32,925 nucleotides of DNA, taken from positions 1 through 32,925 of the forward strand of contig NZ_CAJPQR010000025.1 of assembly GCF_905372745.1 (NCBI RefSeq), in the 5' to 3' direction. Both the position numbers and the translations under genes were made by a program. Positions 1 through 8,260 of the stretch are shown here, piece by piece. Source of the stretch: an uncultured Campylobacter sp. (GTDB lineage: Bacteria; Campylobacterota; Campylobacteria; Campylobacterales; Campylobacteraceae). The notes below the pieces were generated by a model. The model saw nothing but the letters and a program-made list of their open reading frames with translations. It had not been told where the DNA came from and made no database searches. Position 1 is the first letter of the stretch, and each line of letters begins with the position of its first letter.

Positions 1-1341
1 TTATTTAAAGATATTGTCGATTTTGGCGAGACGAATTTTGAAAAAAATGCTTATTTTTATAACGCAGATTTTAAAAATTTAACTAATTTTGCATCAAGTG
101 TTTTTGACGGGACTTTAAATTTTACAAATGTAAAAACCAATTTTACATATTTGACCTATGAAGAGCTTAAAAATATTATCAAAGACAAAAGCACAAATGA
201 TATGTATCCAAAAAATCATAAAATTAACCATATTGACAAATGCATAAATATAACAAATGATTTCAGAGATGGTTTTAGACTTATAAAGCACACCTTGAAC
301 GACAAAGGCAATGCACTAGATGCAAGCTTATATCGCTGTCTAGAACTATACTGTAAAGAACTAGAATTAGAATTTACTCTTAAAAAGACAAAGGATAAAA
401 AAAGTAAAAATAATAAAGAAGTAGAATCTGCCGATAAAGTAGAAGCCAAGCCTAAAAGCGAAAATCGTATCGAGATTTTATTAGATTTGATGACGCTAAA
501 ATTATATAGAAGCACTAGCGACCATCATACGAATTTACTACGAATTATAAATTTTATGGCTTTAACTATCGCGGTATATGGGCTATGTTTTTATATTTTT
601 GATATTTTTTTATTGGAAACGATTGTTGCCAATCCTAAAGCGCTAGTATTTTCTATAATACTATGTTATATAGTAGGATTAATAGCGTACATGGCTAATC
701 TTAGCATTAAACAAAGTGCGGTAGCGGTGATAGCAACCATTATATGCGTCTTTTACGGTATAGGCAAATATTATCCTATTTTTACTATCTATTTTATATT
801 TTTGTATCTGACACTATACTTTGTGTTTTTTTATTTACACGAGTTTATACTTGCAAAAATTTTGACTTACTTGATTTGCATATTTATATTTTTAAGCAAA
901 CCATTTTTAATAGCGCCGTTTATAGGCGTATTTACGTCAGAACAAGCGGCTCAAAACAAATTTAAAGAATATACCATAAGATATAATGAAAATGGTCTGG
1001 ACGATATGCTCCTAGATGCAAATCTCACTAACACCAAAAAAGACAATAAACTAGATTTTATAGTCGAAAATAGAAAAACGATTTTAGAAGAGTTGGATTG
1101 CGATAAAACATTATTAATTAAATCCAAAAATAAATGCGCACAAAATACCGATGAGACCGTCTATAGCAACCTTAATAATAAAATCAAAAAGCCGTATGCA
1201 AAGGCTCTAGCCGCTCTAAAATACGACGAAATAATGCAATCAACGCAAAAAAGCGCAAACTTGCTGTATGGCTTCATCATGCTATTAGTCGTTTATTCGC
1301 TCACGAAAACCGCACGCAAAAACTCGGTCGTGCCTAGCTAG
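1..1341 (+). CDS. Pentapeptide-repeat membrane protein, 5' end outside window
   Basis: The frame is open from base 1, so the gene starts before the window. The TTG at 151 is only an internal codon. Codons 1-50 read as degenerate pentapeptide repeats with a central Phe or Leu every five residues (NAYFYNADFKNLTNF, then FDGTLNFTNVKTNF). A charged Lys-rich stretch follows (about positions 380-460), then a hydrophobic block at about 535-940 with five or so membrane segments, a charged 100-residue region, and one last hydrophobic segment near the C-terminus (about 1255-1305). A pentapeptide beta-helix joined to a membrane domain occurs in Campylobacter proteins of unknown role, and I infer no function. 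Base use is much more AT-rich than in the 2.9-31 kb block, which suggests an accessory or transferred gene. It is convergent with the glycosylase gene. Confidence 0.8.
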   Translation, partial: LFKDIVDFGETNFEKNAYFYNADFKNLTNFASSVFDGTLNFTNVKTNFTYLTYEELKNIIKDKSTNDMYPKNHKINHIDKCINITNDFRDGFRLIKHTLNDKGNALDASLYRCLELYCKELELEFTLKKTKDKKSKNNKEVESADKVEAKPKSENRIEILLDLMTLKLYRSTSDHHTNLLRIINFMALTIAVYGLCFYIFDIFLLETIVANPKALVFSIILCYIVGLIAYMANLSIKQSAVAVIATIICVFYGIGKYYPIFTIYFIFLYLTLYFVFFYLHEFILAKILTYLICIFIFLSKPFLIAPFIGVFTSEQAAQNKFKEYTIRYNENGLDDMLLDANLTNTKKDNKLDFIVENRKTILEELDCDKTLLIKSKNKCAQNTDETVYSNLNNKIKKPYAKALAALKYDEIMQSTQKSANLLYGFIMLLVVYSLTKTARKNSVVPS

Positions 1342-1477
1342 AGGTTTATGTGGCTATTAGTGGCAATAAAGCGAACAAGCCTTTTTATTTTTGCTCGCTT
1401 ATTAAATAGATGTTTGCGAAATTTGGCGGCGCCTTTATTTTAGATTTTGCCATTTGCGATAATAGACAGGTAAATTA

Positions 1478-1503
1478 GCTAAATTTATATAGATAAATTT
1501 AGC
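1478..1503 (-). terminator. Hairpin at the end of the glycosylase gene
   Basis: A perfect inverted repeat has 11-base arms GCTAAATTTAT and ATAAATTTAGC and a 4-base loop. The TAA stop of the glycosylase gene (1499-1501) lies inside the upstream arm. It sits between convergent genes and could stop transcription from either side. It lacks a separate U-run, so terminator function is inferred. Confidence 0.5.
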
Positions 1504-2005
1504 CGTCTTTTAGCGCCTCCGCGACGATCATCCACTCTTGCACGAGCTTTTCAAAGCTAAAATTTGCGTTTGCGGAGCTAGTCGAAGGTAGTTTGACGGG
1601 CGGTTTACCAGTTTTGTTTAAAATTTGAGTTTTTAGATATTTTTTGCAGATTTCGTGTGCTTTGCCGCCATTGGCGAACACCTGCACGACGCGCGCTCCG
1701 CTAAAGATCGGCTCTAAATTTGCGGGTGTGACGGCGGTCATTTTGGCGTCGCTCGAGCCCTTTATCTCGCACGAGATCGCAGCGTCGTAGATAGCGATGC
1801 GGTGAGCGAGCAGAAAATTTATCTTTTCGTCCGTGCCTTCTGGCAACGGAGCGTTTAAAATCCCGGCCAGCACGCGCCAGAAGCGATTTTGCGGATTTGC
1901 GTAGTAAAAGCCCAGCTTGCGAGAAACGACGGAAGGAAAGGAGCCGAGGATTAAAATTTTAGAGTTTTTATCAAAAATCGGTTTAAAAGGATGGGTTTGG
2001 CTCAT
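1499..2005 (-). CDS. DNA-deoxyinosine (hypoxanthine-DNA) glycosylase, UDG superfamily family 6
   Basis: The 168-residue protein looks complete. It has the N-terminal ILILGSFPS strand-loop that takes the place of the water-activating motif of uracil-DNA glycosylases. Next comes FYYANPQNRFWRVL (about 29-42), typical of the HDG/MUG-like subfamily, and a C-terminal LPSTSSAN loop (about 140-147) that corresponds to the DNA-intercalating motif. Family members remove hypoxanthine, the deamination product of adenine, from DNA and so start base-excision repair. The start is the ATG giving MSQTHPF. The gene stands alone, 72 bases downstream of lemA, and ends in a hairpin. The family call is fairly firm. 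The hypoxanthine preference is taken from characterised relatives and cannot be read from this sequence alone. Confidence 0.82.
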   Translation of the reverse strand: MSQTHPFKPIFDKNSKILILGSFPSVVSRKLGFYYANPQNRFWRVLAGILNAPLPEGTDEKINFLLAHRIAIYDAAISCEIKGSSDAKMTAVTPANLEPIFSGARVVQVFANGGKAHEICKKYLKTQILNKTGKPPVKLPSTSSANANFSFEKLVQEWMIVAEALKDG

Positions 2006-2077
2006 TTTATGCCTTTGAAATTAATTCATATTCCCCATCATCTAAACCGTTCATATTATTTACATATTTTATAAGAA

Positions 2078-2683
2078 CTAATCTTTTTTATCAGAATTAT
2101 TTGAAATTTTATCATTAATCATCTTTTTTGCATTCATTGCAATATCGGTGATTTTCTTATTGGAGTCGCTTAAAATCTCTTGTATCTTTGCCGAATCGTC
2201 CTTTTTAAATATTTTTAAATTTTCGCTAAAATCCTCATCGTTAATATCAAAATAAGCCACTGACTCAAAAGACAACTTTGAAGCTATTAAAACTTGAGGA
2301 AAAGCATTTTTATAGGCATTATAACTTTTAACCTCGGCATTATAGTTTTCGCGTCTATTCAAAAGCTCGCCTTCGATTTTTTCCAATTGCGACATTAACA
2401 TTTGGTATGTTTCATTGGCTTTTAGCTCTGGAAAAGCCTGCGCTAAAGCAGCCACTTTTGCAACTCCGTTTCCAGAAATACCAAGTTGCACCATTTGCTC
2501 GCCGCTTGCGTAATCTTTAGCTATGTCTATAATTTGATTTGAAAGGTCTAGGCGTTTTTTAAGCGTAGCTTGGATGTTTGCAAAGCTTTCTCTTATATTT
2601 TGCATCATTGACTGCAATTTATTATATATTTTAATAATATAAGCCGCCAAAGCAACCACAACAACGATTATAGTGATAAACAT
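2078..2683 (-). CDS. lemA: LemA family protein
   Basis: The 201-residue protein begins with one membrane segment (about residues 2-18, FITIIVVVVALAAYIIKIYN). A long helical domain follows with the LemA signature: a first helix around NIRESFANIQATLKKRLDL, then IIDIAKDYASGEQ, FPELKANETYQMLMSQLEKIEGEL and RRENYNAEVKSYN (about 110-150). LemA proteins are inner-membrane anchored with most of the chain outside the cytoplasm or in a coiled bundle. Their molecular role is poorly defined, although several bacteria carry them beside TPM-domain or zinc-protease genes. Here it stands alone. The start is supported by an AAAGGAG Shine-Dalgarno six bases upstream of the ATG. A short acidic/lysine C-terminal tail is unremarkable. 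The gene is more AT-rich than the genes to its right. Confidence 0.88.
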   Translation of the reverse strand: MFITIIVVVVALAAYIIKIYNKLQSMMQNIRESFANIQATLKKRLDLSNQIIDIAKDYASGEQMVQLGISGNGVAKVAALAQAFPELKANETYQMLMSQLEKIEGELLNRRENYNAEVKSYNAYKNAFPQVLIASKLSFESVAYFDINDEDFSENLKIFKKDDSAKIQEILSDSNKKITDIAMNAKKMINDKISNNSDKKD

Positions 2684-2828
2684 TTTACTCCTTTTTTAAT
2701 TGCATTAGAATGCGCGATTATTGCTTGTTAAGACTTAAATTTACTTAAAAACTTAAAAATTACCTGTCTAAAAATTTAAGTAAGCGTTTATCTGGAAACC
2801 GAATATAACCTTACAAACGACACCGCGC

Positions 2829-2860
2829 AAATTTAACCACCCGAACGAGCGGCTAAATTT
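2829..2860 (-). terminator. Hairpin downstream of nifJ/por
   Basis: Two 14-base arms (outer AAATTTA/TAAATTT, inner ACCACCC/GAGCGGC with three G-U pairs) flank a 4-base loop about 50 bases beyond the oxidoreductase stop codon. The stem is long, but no U-tract beyond the arm is evident. A second, shorter stem (GGCGA/TCGCC) lies right after the stop codon. Termination of the - strand transcript is inferred from position and shape. Confidence 0.45.
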
Positions 2861-2909
2861 ACAGATATTTTCCATCGCCCGTCAAATTTAGGCGAGAGAA
2901 ATTTTCGCC

Positions 2910-5900
2910 CTACTCGGCGTTTTCGTTAGCCTGTTCCGAGCCAGACTCGATCTCATCGCTAAAGTCAGCCAAGCTTAGGCGTTTTAGCTGGCGGTAGCGT
3001 CTTTGCGCGTCGGCCTTGTTTTTAGCCAGCAGCTCGTCCGCGTGCTGCGGGTTGGTTTTCTTAAGCGAGTTGTAGCGAACCTCGTTTAGCAAAAACTCCT
3101 CGTAAAGCGACCAATCAGGCTCTTTTGAGGTCATTTTGAGCGGATTTTTACCCTCTTTGATTAGGCGCGGATCGTAGACGTAGGTCGGCCAGTAGCCGCA
3201 TTTAGTCGCTAACTCGCCTTGATCGCCGGAGTAGGCCATACCGCCTTTTATACCGTGCGCGATACAAGGCGAATACGCGATCACGAGACTCGGACCGTCG
3301 TAGGCCTCGGCTGCGGCGATGGCTTTTATCGTATTTGCTTGGCTCGCGTTTGAGTTGATCTGCGCTACAAAAATATTTCCGTAAGTCATCGCGATATAGC
3401 CTAGGTCTTTTTTCTGCATCGGCTTACCGCTAGCGGTAAACTGCGCTATGGAGCCAGCGCGGCTTGATTTTGAGCTCTGGCCGCCGGTGTTTGAGTAGAC
3501 CTCGGTGTCAAGCACGAGCACGTTTACGTTCTCGCCGCTAGCTAGCACGTGATCAAGACCGCCAAAGCCGATATCGTAAGCCCAGCCGTCGCCGCCGATG
3601 ATCCATTGGGATTTTTTGACGAGGTATCTTTTTAGCTCTAAAATTTCTTTTACGCCCTCTACGTCTAAATTTTGCTCCAAAATCGGCGTTAAAATTTTAG
3701 CGATTTGCGTCGTTTTCTCGCCGTCGTTTTTGTGCGCGATCCAGTCGGAGTATAGCGCGGCTAGGGCATTTGGCGCGGCGTCTTTGGTGCGTAGCATGAC
3801 GTCCTCGATACGGTGGCGTAGCGTCTCTACTGCGACGTTCATACCCATGCCAAACTCTGCGTTATCCTCAAACAGCGAATTTGCCCACGCTACGCCCTTG
3901 CCCTCTTTGTTCGTCGTATAAGGCGTCGAAGGCGCGCTACCGCCGTAGATCGAGCTACATCCGGTCGCGTTTGCCACGATCATACGGTCGCCGAATAGTC
4001 TCGTAACAAGCCCGATATAAGGCGTCTCGCCGCATCCGGGGCATGCGCCGTGAAACTCAAATAACGGCTGCGCAAATCCCACGCCCTTGACGCTATCTTT
4101 GCTCATCAGGTCGTCTTTGTAGGTTACCTTTTTAAATAAATAATCGGCGTTTTCCTGCTCGTTTTTCTCCATCTCCTCAGCTAGAGGCACCATGACGAGC
4201 GATTTTTCCTTGCTCGGGCAGTTTTGAGCGCACAGCTCGCAGCCGGTGCAGTCTAGAGGACTGACCTGGATTTTATATTTTAGCCCTTTTACCTCTTTGC
4301 CTTTGGCGTCTAGGACGTGATCTTGCACGGTTTGCGGAGCGGCGGCGAGCTCGTTTTCATCGATGAGAAACGGCCTGATGACCGCGTGCGGGCAGACGAA
4401 GGCGCACTGGTTGCACTGGATACAGTTTTCCTCGATCCACTTAGGCACCATTACGCCGATGCCGCGTTTTTCGTAGGCTGTCGTGCCTGATTTAAAGTGT
4501 CCGTCTTCAAAGCCTACAAATGCCGAAACAGGCAGGCTATCGCCCCTAGCGGCATTGATAGGCTTAACGATTTTTTCTATAAATTCGTCGCCGACGTATT
4601 TTTCATCGTTAGCGGCGTCATCCGTCAAATTTGCCCAGCTAGGGTCGACCGCGACCTTAACCAGCCCGTCCGCACCCATATCGATAGCCTTGTAGTTCAT
4701 CTCCACGATCGCTTCGCCCTTTTTGGCGTAGGCTTTGTGTGCGTACTCTTTCATGTATTTTTGCGCGTCGGCAAACGGGATGATATCAGCCAGCTTAAAA
4801 AACGCCGACTGCATGATGGTGTTCGTGCGGTTTTTTAGCCCGATCTCGCGAGCTAGCTTGGTGGCGTTGATGATGTAGAAATTTACCTTTTTAGCGGCTA
4901 AAATTTTCTTTACTTTATTCGGCAGTTTAGCGACCGTCTGCTCGGCGTCCCAGATCGAGTTTAGCAGGAACGTCCCGCCCTCGCGGATACCGTCTATGAC
5001 GTCATAAATTTCAAGATACGCCGCGACCGAGCAGGCTACGAAGTGCGGATTTGAGACGAGGTAGGTCGAGCGGATCGGGTTTTTACCAAAACGCAGGTGC
5101 GATCGCGTGTAGCCGCCCGATTTTTTACTATCGTAGGCAAAATACGCCTGCGCGTAAAGCTCGGTTTTATCGCCGATGATTTTGATTGAGTTTTTATTCG
5201 CTCCCACAGTACCGTCCGCGCCAAGTCCGTAAAATAGACACTCTTTCACGCTTACGTCGCTTAGCGAAATTTTCTCGCCGACTTTTAGCGACGTAAATGT
5301 CACGTCATCCTCGATACCGACGGTAAAGCCATTTTTAGGCCCCTCTAAATTTAAGTTTTCAAAGACGGCTAGCATTTGTGCAGGATCGACGTCTTTTGAG
5401 CTCAGACCGTAGCGTCCGCCCACGATCACGGGCTGATTTTTGTGTCCGTAAAACGCAGCCTTGACGTCCAGATATAGCGGCTCGCCGAGGCTTCCCGGCT
5501 CTTTCGTGCGGTCTAGCACAGCGATCTTTTCTACCGTCTCAGGCATCACGTCAAAGAGGTATTTTAGGCTAAACGGGCGGTATAGATGCACTTTTAGCAC
5601 GCCTACTTTTTCGCCCTTTGCGCGTAGGTGATCGACGACTTCTTCTAGAGTTTGCGTTACCGAACCCATCGCGACCACGATGCGCGTAGCGTGCGGATCG
5701 CCGTAATAATTAAACGGCTTATAATCGCGTCCCGTGATTTTTGAAATTTCTTTTAGATACTCGGCCACGATATCAGGCACCGCATCGTAGTAACGGTTGG
5801 CTAGCTCGCGCGTCTGAAAGTAGATGTCGTCGTTTTGCGCCGTACCGCGAGTTTTCGGACTTTCGGGACTTAGCGCCTCGTCTCTAAATTTTTGCAGCGC

Positions 5901-6494
5901 CTCACGGTCAAGAAGCCTATCAAAGTGCGCGTAGTCAAGCACCTCGACCTTTTGTATCTCGTGGCTCGTGCGAAATCCGTCAAAAAAATGCAAAAACGGC
6001 ACGCGACCCTTGATCGCAGCTAGGTGCGCGACGCCGGCGATATCCATGACCTCTTGCACAGAGCCGCTTGCCAGCATCGCAAATCCCGTTTGGCGACAGG
6101 CATAGATATCCTGATGATCGCCAAAGATAGAAAGTGCCTGGGCCGCGATAGAGCGCGCGCTCACGTGGATGACGCCCGGCAGCAGCTGGCCTGCGATTTT
6201 GTACATATTGGGGATTTTTAGCAAAAGTCCTTGCGAAGCCGTGTACGTCGTAGTTAGCGCGCCTACTTGCAGCGAACCGTGTACGGTGCCCGCAGCTCCG
6301 CCCTCGCTTTGCATTTCGACGACTTTAACCGGCATGCCAAATAGATTTTTCTTGCCCTGGGCCGCCCACATATCGGTGTAGTCAGCCATCGGCGAGCTAG
6401 GGGTGATCGGGTAAATGCCCGCAACCTCAGTAAATGCGTACGATGCGTGCGCCGCAGCCTCGTTTCCGTCCATAGTTTTCATTATTTTAGCCAT
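2910..6494 (-). CDS. nifJ: Pyruvate:ferredoxin/flavodoxin oxidoreductase, single-chain
   Basis: This 1194-residue fused enzyme oxidatively decarboxylates pyruvate to acetyl-CoA and passes electrons to flavodoxin or ferredoxin in the cytoplasm. It starts with the family N-terminus KIMKTMDGNEAAAHASYAFTE. Two 4Fe-4S clusters are bound by CIQCNQCAFVCP (near residue 690) and CTGCELCAQNCP (near 748). CPGCGETPY (near 816) supplies cysteines of the proximal cluster. The thiamine-diphosphate site is GDGWAYDIGFGGLDH (near 968) followed by DTEVYSNTGGQSSKSS. All key residues are present and the length is normal for the family. The first ATG is preferred over the ATG four codons on because GGCGGA precedes it. 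The gene is monocistronic, with a TATAAT-type promoter 42 bases upstream. Campylobacter papers also call the gene por. Confidence 0.97.
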   Translation of the reverse strand: MAKIMKTMDGNEAAAHASYAFTEVAGIYPITPSSPMADYTDMWAAQGKKNLFGMPVKVVEMQSEGGAAGTVHGSLQVGALTTTYTASQGLLLKIPNMYKIAGQLLPGVIHVSARSIAAQALSIFGDHQDIYACRQTGFAMLASGSVQEVMDIAGVAHLAAIKGRVPFLHFFDGFRTSHEIQKVEVLDYAHFDRLLDREALQKFRDEALSPESPKTRGTAQNDDIYFQTRELANRYYDAVPDIVAEYLKEISKITGRDYKPFNYYGDPHATRIVVAMGSVTQTLEEVVDHLRAKGEKVGVLKVHLYRPFSLKYLFDVMPETVEKIAVLDRTKEPGSLGEPLYLDVKAAFYGHKNQPVIVGGRYGLSSKDVDPAQMLAVFENLNLEGPKNGFTVGIEDDVTFTSLKVGEKISLSDVSVKECLFYGLGADGTVGANKNSIKIIGDKTELYAQAYFAYDSKKSGGYTRSHLRFGKNPIRSTYLVSNPHFVACSVAAYLEIYDVIDGIREGGTFLLNSIWDAEQTVAKLPNKVKKILAAKKVNFYIINATKLAREIGLKNRTNTIMQSAFFKLADIIPFADAQKYMKEYAHKAYAKKGEAIVEMNYKAIDMGADGLVKVAVDPSWANLTDDAANDEKYVGDEFIEKIVKPINAARGDSLPVSAFVGFEDGHFKSGTTAYEKRGIGVMVPKWIEENCIQCNQCAFVCPHAVIRPFLIDENELAAAPQTVQDHVLDAKGKEVKGLKYKIQVSPLDCTGCELCAQNCPSKEKSLVMVPLAEEMEKNEQENADYLFKKVTYKDDLMSKDSVKGVGFAQPLFEFHGACPGCGETPYIGLVTRLFGDRMIVANATGCSSIYGGSAPSTPYTTNKEGKGVAWANSLFEDNAEFGMGMNVAVETLRHRIEDVMLRTKDAAPNALAALYSDWIAHKNDGEKTTQIAKILTPILEQNLDVEGVKEILELKRYLVKKSQWIIGGDGWAYDIGFGGLDHVLASGENVNVLVLDTEVYSNTGGQSSKSSRAGSIAQFTASGKPMQKKDLGYIAMTYGNIFVAQINSNASQANTIKAIAAAEAYDGPSLVIAYSPCIAHGIKGGMAYSGDQGELATKCGYWPTYVYDPRLIKEGKNPLKMTSKEPDWSLYEEFLLNEVRYNSLKKTNPQHADELLAKNKADAQRRYRQLKRLSLADFSDEIESGSEQANENAE

Positions 6495-7200
6495 TTTTCC
6501 GCCTTAAATTTTCTTGCGATTTTTAAAAATCTTTTATTATAGAGCTAGTTTCCAAAATATCTAATTAATCAGCTAAGTTACATTTTCAAAAAAGCTCAAA
6601 TTTAATAATCTAAGGCCCTAAATTTGACCTGGTGGCCGATTTTAAAAACTACTCAAATTTAAGCGATAAATTTTAAAAACGAAGAAGCCGTGCGTAAGGT
6701 TTTTATCCGCGTTAGCCGCGATTTCCGTCTTATGCCTTTATGCCACAGCGAATAAAAAATCGCAAACAAAGCAAATTTGCGGCAAGCAGATGCGTTGCTT
6801 CGTCATCGCCCAAAATAGGATTGAGTTTAGACGGCACAGCAGGAAAATGAGCCGCCACCGGCTATATACGAGCCATCTTGGTCACGGACGCCTAGTCGCT
6901 ATTTTACAGCTATTTGGGCAACAACTAATTGGTAAAAATCATGGGCGGTATTTATCTTAAATGTAATCAATGTACTTGAGCGCTTTGAGAAAAAAGCAAG
7001 CGTGTTGGTTAAGGCAAAATTTGCCTCTTTACCCTGGTTTTTGCGGCAAATTTGATTTAAATTTGGCTTACTGTACTTGTCGCTACGCTTTATATACGGT
7101 TAAATTCGCCAACTCAATCGAATGCTAAAAATAGCCGTTTATCGAGCTAATATAGGTTTTTGATCGCTCTAAAATCTAAATTTATCGGCCAAACTCACCT
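6495..7200. other. Non-coding gap of about 0.7 kb with gene remnants
   Basis: This is the longest gap in the window. Apart from the nifJ promoter I see no gene with a start codon, Shine-Dalgarno and recognisable protein. On the - strand one frame is open for 66 codons (7099-6902), stops at TAG (6899-6901), and continues for 23 codons to a TAA at 6827-6829. It has no ATG. On the + strand short ORFs of about 37-60 codons exist but look random. A 15-base palindrome AGGCAAAATTTGCCT sits at 7012-7026. The region may be the remains of a decayed gene. Confidence 0.4.
6536..6565 (-). promoter_or_regulatory. Candidate sigma-70 promoter of nifJ/por
   Basis: On the - strand a perfect TATAAT (6536-6541) lies 42 bases before the ATG. 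TTAGAT sits 17 bases upstream of it as a weak -35 element, as is usual in Campylobacter, where the -35 box is poorly conserved. No operator-like repeat is obvious around it. Confidence 0.45.
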
Positions 7201-7845
7201 CTACGCTATAAATTTAACCGCCTCAAATGCGTTTTTAAAGATCAAATTTGAATGCTCGCGCAAATCAGCCTCATTGCCGTAGCCGCAAACTAGCCCGATG
7301 CCCGCAATCCCGGCACGCTTCGCCGCCTCCAGATCCATCGTCGTATCGCCGATCATAAAGGCGTTCGCCCTATCTTGCGCGCTTGTCTTACCCAGGCGCT
7401 CAAGAGCCTTGTTTATAGGCTCAGGATCGGGCTTTGGATTTACGACGTCATCTCTGCCGATCACGGTTTTGACAAACTTCATAACGCCCAAGTGTTCAAG
7501 CAAAATGACCGAAAATTTCGACGTTTTCGTTGTCACGACACCCACGTCCGCCACCTCGCTAGCAAGCGCCAATGCACCCGCCGCGCCATCAAGAAGCGAA
7601 GTTTGTTCCAAAAAAATCTGCTCATAACGCGCCTTATACGCGGCGATATAATCAGGCACGAGCTGCGTCGGCGCGCCAAGTCCGGCAAACATGACGTCAA
7701 GGGGATGACCGACTAGGGTCTTGACCGCCTCGGGCTTTGGAGCAGGCTCGCCGTGAGCGCGAAATGCCGCACCGAATCCATCAAGGATCGCGGGCGTCGA
7801 GTCGATAAGCGTACCGTCTAGGTCAAAAAGTATGGTTTTTTTCAT
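7201..7845 (-). CDS. HAD-superfamily phosphatase, phosphoglycolate phosphatase-like
   Basis: The 214-residue protein has the full HAD motif set: motif I FDLDGTLIDS (residues 6-15, nucleophile and acid/base aspartates), motif II Thr-Thr in VGVVTTKTSK, motif III Lys in VNPKPDPEPI, and motif IV GDTTMDLEAAKRAG. A helical cap lies between motifs I and II (about 20-85), which makes it a subclass I, Gph/PGP-like enzyme. Such enzymes hydrolyse small phosphate esters such as 2-phosphoglycolate or pyrophosphate. The substrate here cannot be decided from sequence. The ATG is preceded by AAGAAG. The gene is the likely orthologue of Cj1477c, which keeps the same place between por and cadF. An inverted repeat with AAATTTGACG arms lies 35-63 bases before the start. 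Confidence 0.88.
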   Translation of the reverse strand: MKKTILFDLDGTLIDSTPAILDGFGAAFRAHGEPAPKPEAVKTLVGHPLDVMFAGLGAPTQLVPDYIAAYKARYEQIFLEQTSLLDGAAGALALASEVADVGVVTTKTSKFSVILLEHLGVMKFVKTVIGRDDVVNPKPDPEPINKALERLGKTSAQDRANAFMIGDTTMDLEAAKRAGIAGIGLVCGYGNEADLREHSNLIFKNAFEAVKFIA

Positions 7846-8260
7846 CTTGCTTCTTTCGTTTTTTTAATTGTGACAGCATAAATTTGACGGCATTTTCGCG
7901 TCAAATTTGCATTTTAGTAAACTTTGATTTTACTTTTTGTATTTTAAAATTTGCCTTAAGTCGGCTTTTTTTAATTTCAAATTTTTATCATTATGGGCTT
8001 TGATTTAAATTTATACTGTTGTAGTCTAAGGATTAAAATTACCATTCGCTTAAAATATCCGCGATATCAAATATGGCTTTCGAATAAAAAATTGCACTTT
8101 AAAATATAAACTTTTTAGACGAAAATTTTAAAATATTGCAGACGAAATTTCTTATAGTTATGTATTTTTACACAAATTTAACAGCACGGGATGTCGGGTC
8201 AAATTTAACCTATCAACCATGCGAGTACGCGAGCATAAAATATGCAAGAAAACCGAGTAA
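7846..8260. other. AT-rich intergenic gap between mscS and HAD genes
   Basis: About 415 bases lie between the end of the MscS gene and the start of the HAD gene. The region is strongly AT-rich, carries the AAATTTGACG inverted repeat near its left end, and presumably holds the HAD promoter. I find no ORF with a ribosome-binding site and no RNA gene. Confidence 0.5.
7880..7908. repeat. Perfect inverted repeat upstream of the HAD gene
   Basis: The 10-base arms AAATTTGACG and CGTCAAATTT flank a 9-base spacer, 35-63 bases upstream of the HAD ATG. It could fold in the 5' leader or act as an operator. Neither is shown by the sequence. Confidence 0.5.

Noticed and set aside
216..515. 99-codon - strand ORF inside the pentapeptide protein gene
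   Set aside because: It lies antisense to a better supported coding frame with repeats and membrane helices, and has no recognisable protein or ribosome-binding site.
6790..6960. + strand ORF of about 56 codons in the nifJ-HAD gap
   Set aside because: No ribosome-binding site and no family-like pattern, with arginine/histidine-rich composition typical of a non-coding frame.
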